From Streptomyces sp. DI166 (GTDB lineage Bacteria > Actinomycetota > Actinomycetes > Streptomycetales > Streptomycetaceae), in contig NZ_FLSP01000022.1 in assembly GCF_900091315.1 (NCBI RefSeq), positions 34,678 to 98,677 on the forward strand: a DNA stretch of 64,000 bases, given 5' to 3'. The notes under the pieces are model-generated. The model had not been told where the DNA came from and searched no databases. It saw only the letters and a list, made by a program, of their open reading frames with translations. Position numbers and translations under genes: made by a program. Below, in pieces: positions 35,219-43,903 of this stretch (position 1 is its first letter; every line of letters starts with the position of its first letter).

Positions 35219-35704
35219 TCAGGAGTCGTAGCGCTCGGTCACCACCATCGTCGTCCCTGCGAGGACCGCTCCCACTGGCGCCTCGGCCCACTCAGCAAGC
35301 AGCAGTGGTTTCCCGTCCACGGACTTCAACAAGTGGGCGATCTCGTCGGCGCTCGGTGCAACCGGAAGAGCACAGCCGATCACGGGGCTGCCCGTCGCAC
35401 TGGTGTGGTCTCCGTACTCTTCGTCGGGGTCGTCCGGCTCCCAGCGCCCGACCTCGATCTCCCAAGAAGCGTCGTCATCACCAGGTTCCGGTGCTTGGAC
35501 CGTCATGTAGAAACCGTCAGAGTCATACGGCTCCGCAAAGATCCCGCTGCCGGCGTCATCCAGTGAAGCCCACCTCCCACCACCCAGGGAGTGTGCCGTG
35601 ACCAGCACCCGGAGGTCAGCGGTAGCCTTCTCCCGCTCCTCAGGCGTGAACCCTGCTTCTCTGTGATCGAACTGTTCGCGCGTCTCGTCGCTCAGAGTGT
35701 CCAT
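35219..35704 (-). CDS. Acidic protein of unknown function at island border
   Basis: From the ATG at 35704 this is a 161-residue acidic soluble protein (REAGFTPEEREKATADLRVL, GFYMTVQAPEPGDDDASWEIEVG, SPVIGCALPVAPSADEIAHLL). I do not recognise the family; the layout resembles small SUKH- or Imm-like immunity proteins only vaguely. The frame stays coding-like upstream to about 35803 (LDDFSGASSGDEPENERHWEFG), with a possible GTG there, and then meets the start of the divergent DUF3883 gene. Both genes may have been cut at the same junction. Confidence 0.6.
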   Translation of the reverse strand: MDTLSDETREQFDHREAGFTPEEREKATADLRVLVTAHSLGGGRWASLDDAGSGIFAEPYDSDGFYMTVQAPEPGDDDASWEIEVGRWEPDDPDEEYGDHTSATGSPVIGCALPVAPSADEIAHLLKSVDGKPLLLAEWAEAPVGAVLAGTTMVVTERYDS

Positions 35705-35796
35705 ACCGTCGTCGTCCTTCACGAAGGGATGGCCAAACTCCCAGTGGCGTTCGTTCTCCGGCTCATCCCCCGAGGAAGCCCCCGAGAAATCGTCGA

Positions 35797-38700
35797 GTGC
35801 CACGCGCACCGCGCTCCCACAACCTGCTGCGCGAAGCGGCGAACCAGGTGCACGGGGCTGAGTTCGCGGACGTTCCCGTCGTACCACTCCTGAACCGGGA
35901 GGCCCCGCACGGTTCCTGGGGCACGCCCCGCGATTCCGTGCTCTGGCCCGAGCTCGGGCTGTCGGTACTCACGGCCGAGGCGGCCGGGGCGGTCGGCATC
36001 GCCGTGGCGGATCCGGCCGTCGGGGCCAAGCCCCTGAAGCGTCTCGCGAGGTTGTGCGAGGCGCTCAAGTGCCCCTTGGAGCCCTCGGCACAGCAGCGGG
36101 CGGACCACGCCGAGCGGATCGTGGGGACCCTGCCGCTGCCCGCTCCCGATGCTCCCGTCGACGACTGGAACGGCGTTTACGCCGATCTCGCCCTGCTGTT
36201 CAAGGACGAGGGCGGAGTACTGCAGGGCAGGAAGCTGTTGCTGGCGGACGATGGGAAGCTCCGGCGTGCCAACGGTGGCTCTGCCACGGACACAAAGGAC
36301 GGCTCGCGGCGCAGGGCGGCCAGGCGGGAGGCCTTTTTCCAGCCGGCTCGTGGCGAAACAGCGGGCGACGAGGGCCTGGCCGTGCCCGACGCCTTGAAGA
36401 AGCGCATGTTCTATCTGCACCCGGGGCTGAACTGGGTGGAGGAGGAAGGCCACGTACGACGCCAGGAAGCCCGGTTGTTCCTGGAACGCTTCAGGCTCGT
36501 CCGGCGTTTCGACGCCGCCGGCCTACTCGACCACGTCCGCCGCGCCCTCACCGAGAGCAACTCGGCGCGGCTGCGCGACCAGGCCCTCCGCTTCGTGTTC
36601 CGCCTCTACCGGTCGAGGCAGTCCGCACAATCTCTGCAGCTGCGTCCGCTGGGGCTGTACGTTCCCTCGGCCGAGGGCCCCGCCATCAAAGCGGCCGGCG
36701 CCGCTTTCGGGGCCGGATGGACGGGGACCCACGGTGACGAGCTCGCCTCCGTCGTGGCCGAGGGACGGGAGTCCTCGGCCGGCCTCCGCTTCATGGCACA
36801 GCAGCTCGTGGCGCCACCCGAGGCCTTCCTAAGACGGGGCGAAACCCGGGAGGAGTGGCGGGAGTTCCTCAGCGATCTCGGCGTCACCGACGGACTGCTT
36901 CCCGTAATGTCATCCGGCGCGGAGAAGGTAGCCGAGGGTAGCGCGCTCACCACGAGCAACCTGATCAGCATGGCAAAGGTGTCTGTCGAGGTCGCCGATC
37001 AGTGGCGGCCGTTCATCGACCGCGCGCGAAGCCGTGTCGCCCATCCCTACACCCCGTACGTCGGAACCCCCGCGTTCCGGCTGCCGGGCCAGGACGTCGC
37101 CGGGCGGCTGAGCGAACCGGGCCGCATCGCCTATGCACGACTGGTCCTGCACGGCCTGGCCCGGTGGAGCAATACTCACCTCACCAGCGTCTGGAACCGG
37201 GACCGGACGGGCAACCAGGATCTGCAGCACGTCCCGACCCCCCTGTCCGCCTTCGTCCGCGGCCAGCCCTGGCTCCCGGTGCGAGGCCGTGGCGGCACCG
37301 TCCGCTTCGTCCGGCCGGACGAAGCTTGGCATGTCCCCGCAATCCTTGAGCAGGAGCCGGCCTTCGCCCCGACCATCCTGCGGCAGCTCCGCCCCCTGCT
37401 GGACGACGATCAGGCCCTGCGCCGGCTGCGCGATGCCGGGTTGCCGACCTGGGGCGACCACAGGGACAGCGCCCGGCTCATCGCCACCCTGGGCGAGCTG
37501 GTGAAGTCGGATGCCGTGGACGACGGGGACCGGCCCGCCCTTCAGCGGGCAAACGAGCGTGCCTGGCAGAACCTGGCCGCACAAGCGGCGTCAATCGAGC
37601 CGCTCATCGGCTCGGCCCTGCTCGCAGAGCGGGGCAAGCAGCTCATCGCGGTCAACTTCGCTACGCTCCTCGACGGCTCAGTACGGCTGTACGTCACCGG
37701 GGACCGGGACAATCTGAAGGCACGCCTGGCCAGGGAGCTCAAGCTTCCGCTGCTCGTGGTGCCGGGGGCGGCGGCTGAAGTCACCCGCATCCTCCGCCAC
37801 CGCTGCCCGGACGCGATACGGCACGCCGACGACGCTGACCTGTCGGTCGAAATCGTCAGCACCTCCGGCACCACAATCGTCGGAACCTCCGGCACCACGG
37901 AAGGGCTTGGAACGCCGCTCGTCGACGAGCTGCCGTGGCTTCCACTCGCGGTGGGCGTCCTGGCCGACCATCCGCCCCGGGGCGGCCGTCCGACCGACGC
38001 CGAGCTCACCGATTTCGTCGCCGCCGTCCGCCGCGTCCGCATCCACCGCTACGTCTCGCTGAAGATCACCCTCGACGGGGCTGCCGTGGAACTCCCGGAA
38101 CGGCAGGACGGCATGCTCCCCCTGCCCGACCCCTCCCACCCGCTGGTCCTCACCCCAGACCTGCCCCTTTCCTGGGACTTCGTGGCCCGGATCGGCTACG
38201 CGGTCAGCCAAGTACTGGACCGTCCGGAGTACGCCGTCCCGCTCAAGCTCGCCGCCCGCGAACTGGAGCGCGAGCACGCATCCCTCGAAGAACCGACCGA
38301 TCGCCAGCTCGCGGCGGTGCTCGATCTCTCCGTCCACCAGGTCAGGGAGACCGCTCACCGCCTCGACGGGTCCCTCGCGGGCGTGCTGGAGCGCTGCCAC
38401 CCCTTCCTCGTACACGCCCTCGGCGCCGACCAGGCTAGAAAGCTGACGGACCCGGCTCCGGCCGACGCCCGGGAGTTCCTCGCCCGCCTCGAACCGTACT
38501 CGGACGCCCTTCCCCTGCCCTCCGCGCAGCTCATCGAGGCCGCGCGCGTCGCGCGGGACATCGACGGCCTCCGGGTCCTGGCCGAAGTCGACTTCGCGGA
38601 CCTGAACCGCACGCTGGCAGGGCTCGCGCCACGGTACCGGCCGATCAGCCACGCCGAGGCCCACGACGAGGCCGTACGCCGACACGTGGATCTCGGTCGC

Positions 38701-39897
38701 GGCACCCTCATCGACCGGCTGCGCTGGGCCCGTCGGGCAGAGTTCGATGCCCGTAGGCCCATCGCCGACTGGCCCACCACCCGCTCCCTGAAGTGGATCA
38801 CTGCTCCGGAAGAGTGGGCCCTCACCGTCGACAGCGCCGACGACGGCCTGCTGCGGGCCGTTGTCGAGCAGGCACTCACCGCCCGTCTGGGGGCGTCCGC
38901 CCCGGCCAAAGGCGAACGGCTCGCCGCCATGGACAGGTTGCGCAGCCACAACCATGCCGTCATCACCAAGAAGACACCCGATCTGGTCGCCCTGGTGAAG
39001 GCGGCGAAACGGCCGCTGCCTGCGGTGCTGGCGAAGGCGGCCGCTGCTGAGGAGATCACCGACCTGCTGGACGAGGCGGGCGCGCTCGACTTCCGCGAGC
39101 TCTCGGCCGACGATGTCGTCGGCTGGCTCGCGGCCCTGGGCCAGTGGCCGACGGACATGGCTGCCTCCGCGGAGCCCCAGGCACACGGGCTCACTCCCGC
39201 CGAGTTGGACCGAGTACGGAACGCCGCGGAGCAGGCCCGCATCGAACGGGCCAAGCGCCAGCGGATCATCTCCATCGGTGAACGGGACTTCGACATCGAA
39301 TCCGGCGACTTCACCGAGCTGGCCTCGGAGCTGCGCCGCGCTCTGGAATCCGGCCCGCCCCTCAGCGGCAGTGCCCGAAGGCGCTGGGCAGCGCTGAAGC
39401 CGATCCCGCCTCGGAGGGCGGCTAGCTCCTCGGGCGGACGGCCAGGCGTGCGCGTCGACGGGGAACGCGGGCTGTCATCGGCCCAGCGCTCGGCGATCGG
39501 CTTCGTGGGCGAGTGGTACGCGTACCAATGGCTTCGCGAGCAGGACCGAGCGACCGACGAGACCAGCTGGGTCTCCGGCAACCGGACCCACGTCTTCCCC
39601 GGGCCTGCCGGAGACGACAGCCTCGGCTACGACTTCAAGGTCGGCTCCGGCAGGAGTCCGCGGTTGTACGAGGTCAAGGCCACCCAGGGGCCGGGCGGGC
39701 AGATCGAGCTCGGCGAAACCGAGGTACGGGCGGCGCAGAAGTACGGCGGCAGCGACCGCTGGCGGATCCTGGTGGTCACCTCGGTGCTGGACGCGGAGCA
39801 CCGGCAGGTGCGCATGCTGCCGAATCCGTTCAGCGAGCGCGGCCGCGGGCTCTACCGCGAGGAGGGCGGCGCGCTCCGCTTCGCCTATCGTTTGTGA
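35797..39897 (+). CDS. DUF3883-type giant protein, probably missing its N-terminal ATPase part
   Basis: The 1366-residue product resembles the central and C-terminal parts of the sacsin-like/DUF3883 proteins found in defence islands, which usually start with a GHKL (Hsp90-like) ATPase domain. No such domain is visible here: coding begins directly with HNLLREAANQVHG and WGTPRDSVLWPELGLSVLTAE, which I would expect well inside the full protein. The C-terminal 150 residues are the DUF3883 module, a predicted nuclease-like fold (IGFVGEWYAYQWLREQ, DSLGYDFKVGSGR, RLYEVKATQGPGG, EVRAAQKYG) with D and ExK placed as in PD-(D/E)XK enzymes. GTG 35797 is the first possible start. Loss of the ATPase would probably inactivate it. 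Confidence 0.75.
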   Translation: MPRAPRSHNLLREAANQVHGAEFADVPVVPLLNREAPHGSWGTPRDSVLWPELGLSVLTAEAAGAVGIAVADPAVGAKPLKRLARLCEALKCPLEPSAQQRADHAERIVGTLPLPAPDAPVDDWNGVYADLALLFKDEGGVLQGRKLLLADDGKLRRANGGSATDTKDGSRRRAARREAFFQPARGETAGDEGLAVPDALKKRMFYLHPGLNWVEEEGHVRRQEARLFLERFRLVRRFDAAGLLDHVRRALTESNSARLRDQALRFVFRLYRSRQSAQSLQLRPLGLYVPSAEGPAIKAAGAAFGAGWTGTHGDELASVVAEGRESSAGLRFMAQQLVAPPEAFLRRGETREEWREFLSDLGVTDGLLPVMSSGAEKVAEGSALTTSNLISMAKVSVEVADQWRPFIDRARSRVAHPYTPYVGTPAFRLPGQDVAGRLSEPGRIAYARLVLHGLARWSNTHLTSVWNRDRTGNQDLQHVPTPLSAFVRGQPWLPVRGRGGTVRFVRPDEAWHVPAILEQEPAFAPTILRQLRPLLDDDQALRRLRDAGLPTWGDHRDSARLIATLGELVKSDAVDDGDRPALQRANERAWQNLAAQAASIEPLIGSALLAERGKQLIAVNFATLLDGSVRLYVTGDRDNLKARLARELKLPLLVVPGAAAEVTRILRHRCPDAIRHADDADLSVEIVSTSGTTIVGTSGTTEGLGTPLVDELPWLPLAVGVLADHPPRGGRPTDAELTDFVAAVRRVRIHRYVSLKITLDGAAVELPERQDGMLPLPDPSHPLVLTPDLPLSWDFVARIGYAVSQVLDRPEYAVPLKLAARELEREHASLEEPTDRQLAAVLDLSVHQVRETAHRLDGSLAGVLERCHPFLVHALGADQARKLTDPAPADAREFLARLEPYSDALPLPSAQLIEAARVARDIDGLRVLAEVDFADLNRTLAGLAPRYRPISHAEAHDEAVRRHVDLGRGTLIDRLRWARRAEFDARRPIADWPTTRSLKWITAPEEWALTVDSADDGLLRAVVEQALTARLGASAPAKGERLAAMDRLRSHNHAVITKKTPDLVALVKAAKRPLPAVLAKAAAAEEITDLLDEAGALDFRELSADDVVGWLAALGQWPTDMAASAEPQAHGLTPAELDRVRNAAEQARIERAKRQRIISIGERDFDIESGDFTELASELRRALESGPPLSGSARRRWAALKPIPPRRAASSSGGRPGVRVDGERGLSSAQRSAIGFVGEWYAYQWLREQDRATDETSWVSGNRTHVFPGPAGDDSLGYDFKVGSGRSPRLYEVKATQGPGGQIELGETEVRAAQKYGGSDRWRILVVTSVLDAEHRQVRMLPNPFSERGRGLYREEGGALRFAYRL

Positions 39898-40253
39898 GGT
39901 GCAACCGGTCCATCCGCCACAGCCACCACGCGCCTGGGCCCACCGTCTCCCGGCGTCGGCCAACACGGCCCGGATCTGGAGCCCACGACTCGCAACGACC
40001 GGTCGCGTCAATCAGTCTTCGCCTGACGCGAATAGGCTGGGCGGTCATCGGTCATGGTGAAGGGCCATCCCCATGAGCACGGGGCCCCCGATCTGCGGGT
40101 TCCGGGACTTGATCCCCTACACCACCTGGCGGGACCATCTCCAAGGTGGACGGTCGTCGTCTGCTGACGTTCGAGGCCTCGGGACTTGGCTGCGGCCATT
40201 GGGCAAGCACCTGAACCAAGCGAGCATCGGAAGGTGAACACCCGGCGATACAG
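39898..40253. other. 356-bp convergent gap, nothing recognised
   Basis: This gap lies between the ends of the DUF3883 gene (plus) and the OGG-fold gene (minus). I see no convincing gene, RNA or strong hairpin in it. Confidence 0.5.
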
Positions 40254-41051
40254 CTATTCCGGGCCCCAGACGGCACTGAAGAGGGCCAGCTCGAGCACGT
40301 CTGGGGCTGCGGGCCAGTCGATCGACGCGGCCGCGAGTCGCTCGTTGGCGGCGTACATCCACCGGAGGTAGACGTCGTAACGGTGGGAACTCCAGCCGCT
40401 GTCGCGCCAGATCCACTTGGCGATCGCCTCGGACCACTCGTAGCCAACCGCACGTCCAACCTTCGTGGCGTGCCTGCGCAGGACCCCGGCGAGCACGCTG
40501 TCGAGGATCAGGGGACGCGGGCCCTTCACGTCTGGCAGCGCCTGGCCCGCGAAGTAGAGGAATTTGGTGAGGAACGCCGGACCGAGGCCATCGAGAGTGT
40601 TCAGCACCTCGTAGGCTGCGACCGCGCCCTCGTCGACGAGCAGGCTCACCGCCTCGGTGAGGACGGCCTCAGCGCTGGGCTGGGCGAGCACCTGACGAGT
40701 GCGGTACGGGCCGTAGCCTGTAACACCGTAGCCCCACACCTGCGTGGCCACGAACGCCTCTGCCCAGCTCTCGGACTGCTCTGCGGCCCGGACCGCGGCC
40801 ACGACCTCGGCTCGGCTCACCGAGGCCGAATCGGCCGCCGCCCGGTCGGCGAAGGTGCCGGGCCACGGCGCTACGACTATCCACTTGGATGGCGTGTACG
40901 GGATGCTGTGAGGGCCACTCCCGTTCGCGTACCGTTGACCGCGCTCTGGGTCGGCTAGCCACCGCCCCAGTGAGTCCACCGCGCTTTCCGGCAGCAGCAG
41001 TTCGAGCATCATCTCATCAAGCTTGTCCGCCTGGCTCTGGTCGTACCGCAT
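40254..41051 (-). CDS. OGG-fold DNA glycosylase-like protein
   Basis: This 265-residue protein resembles the 8-oxoguanine-glycosylase-fold family found near defence genes. It has a helix-hairpin-helix-like stretch LNTLDGLGPAFLTKFLYFAG (about residue 150, with a lysine where OGG enzymes place the catalytic one) and PRPLILDSVLAGVLRRH; the second half includes WRDSGWSSHRYDVYLRWMYAANERL. Glycosylase activity is not proven by these motifs. I chose ATG 41051; ATGs at 41090 and 41078 in the same frame are possible. It is on the same strand as the chaperone-helicase operon and 189 bp beyond its last gene. Confidence 0.65.
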   Translation of the reverse strand: MRYDQSQADKLDEMMLELLLPESAVDSLGRWLADPERGQRYANGSGPHSIPYTPSKWIVVAPWPGTFADRAAADSASVSRAEVVAAVRAAEQSESWAEAFVATQVWGYGVTGYGPYRTRQVLAQPSAEAVLTEAVSLLVDEGAVAAYEVLNTLDGLGPAFLTKFLYFAGQALPDVKGPRPLILDSVLAGVLRRHATKVGRAVGYEWSEAIAKWIWRDSGWSSHRYDVYLRWMYAANERLAAASIDWPAAPDVLELALFSAVWGPE

Positions 41052-41244
41052 GGCTAACGTCGCCCCCCTCTTCCTCATCTGACGCGTCATCGTGGCACGA
41101 CGTACCTGCCTTGATTTCTTTGACAGCTGTTCTTGCTTGATCGGGCGTTACAGCGAAGAAGACCGTATAGTCCCGTCCCAGACAGTGGAGCGAGCTACTG
41201 GCGCACCCCGGAAATTTCCGCCACAGAGCCCAGAGGCTGGTCAA
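41017..41244 (-). CDS. Possible small coupled gene after the Hsp70
   Basis: A 75-codon frame starts with TTG overlapping the Hsp70 stop (TTGA), the same stop-start overlap style as the rest of the operon. Its middle (GRDYTVFFAVTPDQARTAVKEIKAG) looks like real protein. It overlaps the OGG-fold start by 35 bp. No Shine-Dalgarno stands out; this is a weak call. Confidence 0.25.
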   Translation of the reverse strand: MTSLWALWRKFPGCASSSLHCLGRDYTVFFAVTPDQARTAVKEIKAGTSCHDDASDEEEGGDVSHAVRPEPGGQA

Positions 41245-43001
41245 AGTCCCCTCGTCACCACTCCCTGCGGCTCCCCGTTGACCGTTACGGCAGGGTCGGC
41301 CTCCACCACACGCACGGACATGTCGATCGGTGCGGGGCGGGCGTTGGCCGTTTCGGCTGCCGATAGGTGTCGGACGCTGGAGGAGCCGTCGGCGAACGGG
41401 CGGACAGTGTGGGCCAGAAGGCGGGTCAGCTCGTCGTCGAGGCCCTGTTGCAGTGGGGTGCCGTCGGGGCCGAAGGAGTCGATCTCACGCTCCTCAAGCA
41501 CCACGCCGGTCTCCGCGTGGGTGGCGGTGAAGCGTAGGATGCCGCTCTCGTTGTAACGGAACTTGACCTCGATCATGTTCCGGCGGACGTCCCGTTCGCG
41601 GGTCGGGAGAGGCACCTCGATGTTGGCCAGGGGGAAGGAACGGTCGCTGTCGGCCGGGTAGCCGACCTCCCCCTCGATCACCGTCACGCGCACGGAAGAA
41701 GCGCCCGGCGTTTCTGGGTGGAAGGTGGACGAACCCTCCGCGGGAAGCGTGGCATTGCGTCGGATGATGACGCGAAAGCCCTTCTGTCCGCCCGCGCCGA
41801 AGGCCGTGCCCAGGTCGTAGCTGGTCACCAGGGAGAAGTCGCTGTCGTCGCCGAGTTCGCCGTCTAGGGAGGCCGCGTAGATGGCTGCACCTCGGGCGAC
41901 GGCGGTCATGGGCCGGCATAGGCCGCTGTCGACGATGCGGTCGTGGCCGAGGAGCTCGCCCAGGGCGTGACGCACCTGGGGGATCTGCGAGGTGCCGCCG
42001 ATCATCAGGATGGAGTCGATGTCGTCCGCAGTGATGGCCAGGTCCTCCAGCGCCTGCTGGACCGGCTCCATGGCTCGGGTGATGAGCGGGGTGATCGCCT
42101 CGGTGTACTCGGCCGCGGTGATCCTGACCTCGCGCCTCGAGATCGAGGGGGCGAGGCCGACCGGGAGGTCGAAGAAGAGCGCGCCGTCCATCGGCACGGA
42201 GGACAGGGCGATCTTCGTCAGCTCGACCGACCGGCGCCACCGGCGTCGTTCGGCCTTGGTGAGTTGGTCCGCGGTCAGACCCATCTTCTGCTGGATCAGC
42301 TTGGCCAGTGCGTTGTCGAACTCCAGGCCTCCGAGGGCGGTGATACCGCGGGAGGTCTGCTCCTCGAAGAGGCCGTCGTCGTATTCGAGGACGGTGACGT
42401 CGATGGTGCCGCCGCCCCAGTCGAATACGAGGAAACGGCCGGGGATCGGGACGTCGTGGGCGTACGAGATCGCAGCCGCGGTGGGCTCGTTGAGCAGGGC
42501 CCGGACCTTCACTCCGCCGAGCGCTGCCGCGGCACGGGTGCGGTAGCGGGCGCCGCCTGTGGCGTTGGCGGGGACGGTGACGACCGCGTCGGAGAGGTCG
42601 AGCAGTTGGGCGGAGACGCCTTCCTTCATGCGGCTGAACAGGGAGGCGGCCGCGACCGTGCTGTGGAACTTCTCCGAGCCGACCCAGACGTGGTGCTCCT
42701 CGAGCTGGGCCGTGACCTCAAGGCCGTCGGTGTCGCCGTCCTTCTCGGCACCGGAGCGCGTGCCGAGCATGCGCTTCACTGCGTCGAGCGGCTCGCTCGT
42801 GCCGGTCTTCGCCTCCCAGCCGAAGCAGAGTGTGCGCTGGAGGTCGCGGACGGACAGCACGGAGGGGAAGAGCTGCTCGAACTCGGACATCTGCCACTGG
42901 GCGGGCACGTTGTCGCCGTCGACCGGCAGCACTTCGGTGGTGTGCCCGTTCCAGTGGGCCACCACGGAGTTGCTGGTGCCGAAGTCGATACCGAAAGTCA
43001 T
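41241..43001 (-). CDS. Hsp70 (DnaK-like) chaperone dedicated to the helicase operon
   Basis: This 586-residue Hsp70 has a full nucleotide-binding domain: phosphate-1 loop GIDFGTSNS (residues 4-12), LLNEPTAAAISYA near 175, phosphate-2 loop FDWGGGTIDV (D194) and adenosine motif ILMIGGTSQIPQVR (about 332-345). A beta substrate-binding domain follows (FRVIIRRNATLPAE, NESGILRFTATHAETG). The helical lid is short, with only about 60 residues after it and no EEVD-like tail. Its ATG overlaps the GrpE-like stop as ATGA, so the three chaperone-type genes are translationally coupled. It is not the housekeeping DnaK, judging by divergence and location. It presumably remodels or loads a component of the neighbouring helicase system. 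Confidence 0.9.
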   Translation of the reverse strand: MTFGIDFGTSNSVVAHWNGHTTEVLPVDGDNVPAQWQMSEFEQLFPSVLSVRDLQRTLCFGWEAKTGTSEPLDAVKRMLGTRSGAEKDGDTDGLEVTAQLEEHHVWVGSEKFHSTVAAASLFSRMKEGVSAQLLDLSDAVVTVPANATGGARYRTRAAAALGGVKVRALLNEPTAAAISYAHDVPIPGRFLVFDWGGGTIDVTVLEYDDGLFEEQTSRGITALGGLEFDNALAKLIQQKMGLTADQLTKAERRRWRRSVELTKIALSSVPMDGALFFDLPVGLAPSISRREVRITAAEYTEAITPLITRAMEPVQQALEDLAITADDIDSILMIGGTSQIPQVRHALGELLGHDRIVDSGLCRPMTAVARGAAIYAASLDGELGDDSDFSLVTSYDLGTAFGAGGQKGFRVIIRRNATLPAEGSSTFHPETPGASSVRVTVIEGEVGYPADSDRSFPLANIEVPLPTRERDVRRNMIEVKFRYNESGILRFTATHAETGVVLEEREIDSFGPDGTPLQQGLDDELTRLLAHTVRPFADGSSSVRHLSAAETANARPAPIDMSVRVVEADPAVTVNGEPQGVVTRGL

Positions 43002-43903
43002 CGCGTTCCCCTCCGCTTCGTCCGGCGGTCCCCGTTTCCTTCAGGGCCAGGACGCGACCCGCCGTTTCGCCGCCCGTTGCCTCTGTTCTGCTGCTTTTCG
43101 GGTTCCTGACCCCGGTGGCGCTTTTTCCTCTCCTGCTGTACAGGAGCCGCTTCCTTCTTCTCCGGCTGCTTCCTCCCACCTTCGCCATGGGTTGCTCTAC
43201 GCCTCTGCCCGGGCGTCATTTCCTCGGGTGGAACCTTGGCAACGGCCCGCAGCCAGCCGCGTTCGACAAGCTTTCCGGACTCCTTGTCGACGTAGGCCGG
43301 TGCGACGAGTTCGAAGATGACCGGGCCTGTCTTCATCACGCCGGGCTGGTCCTCCACGACGTTGAACAGCGACTGATCGCCGGTGTCGCCGACAACCTGC
43401 AGACCTGCCTTCGCCGCCTCGTCATCGATGCGGGTCAGCACCACCCTCAAGGTCTTCGCCTCCAGCGCCTGCCGGTGAAGAACGGCCAGCTGCGCCAGGT
43501 GCATCTGGCGCGTTCGGATGCTTTCCAGCACGCCGCTGCGGACCGCTTCGGTGAACTGGGGAAGCACTCGGCGCATCAGCTCGGTCCGGAAGGCGGAGAC
43601 CAGATCGGCCTCGGTCTCCTTGTCCGCCAAGGCTGCGCCCAGTTTCTCCGTCGCCTCCTCCAACTCCTTCTCCACCACGGGCAGGAGCGTGTCGTTGACC
43701 GACTTCAGGATGGCGGGGGCGTCCAGGGTCCCCGGGGTGAACTCGGGCAGGCGGCTCTCGGTGAACCGCCAGGGAGCTGCCTCGGCCGCCCTGCGCTCCC
43801 CACGATTGCGCACGCTTCCGCTGTTCGGCCCGCGTCCCCGGTTCCGCTGGGATCCGTCACGGGGGCCAGAACCACTGTCGCCTTTACCGACTCCGTTGCT
43901 CAC
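42998..43903 (-). CDS. GrpE-like protein
   Basis: This 301-residue protein has a disordered basic N-terminus, then a long alpha-helical region (about residues 60-150: LPVVEKELEEATEKLGAALA, LMRRVLPQFTEAVRSGVLES), then a compact part with LQVVGDTGDQSLFNVVEDQPG and KLVERGWLRAVAKV (about 165-230), and a very basic disordered tail. Long helix followed by a small beta-type head is the plan of GrpE, the nucleotide exchange factor of Hsp70. Together with the adjacent Hsp70 this makes a GrpE role plausible, though sequence similarity is low and this is inference. The basic tails could bind nucleic acid. Start GTG 43903 overlaps the preceding stop (GTGA). Confidence 0.55.
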   Translation of the reverse strand: MSNGVGKGDSGSGPRDGSQRNRGRGPNSGSVRNRGERRAAEAAPWRFTESRLPEFTPGTLDAPAILKSVNDTLLPVVEKELEEATEKLGAALADKETEADLVSAFRTELMRRVLPQFTEAVRSGVLESIRTRQMHLAQLAVLHRQALEAKTLRVVLTRIDDEAAKAGLQVVGDTGDQSLFNVVEDQPGVMKTGPVIFELVAPAYVDKESGKLVERGWLRAVAKVPPEEMTPGQRRRATHGEGGRKQPEKKEAAPVQQERKKRHRGQEPEKQQNRGNGRRNGGSRPGPEGNGDRRTKRRGTR

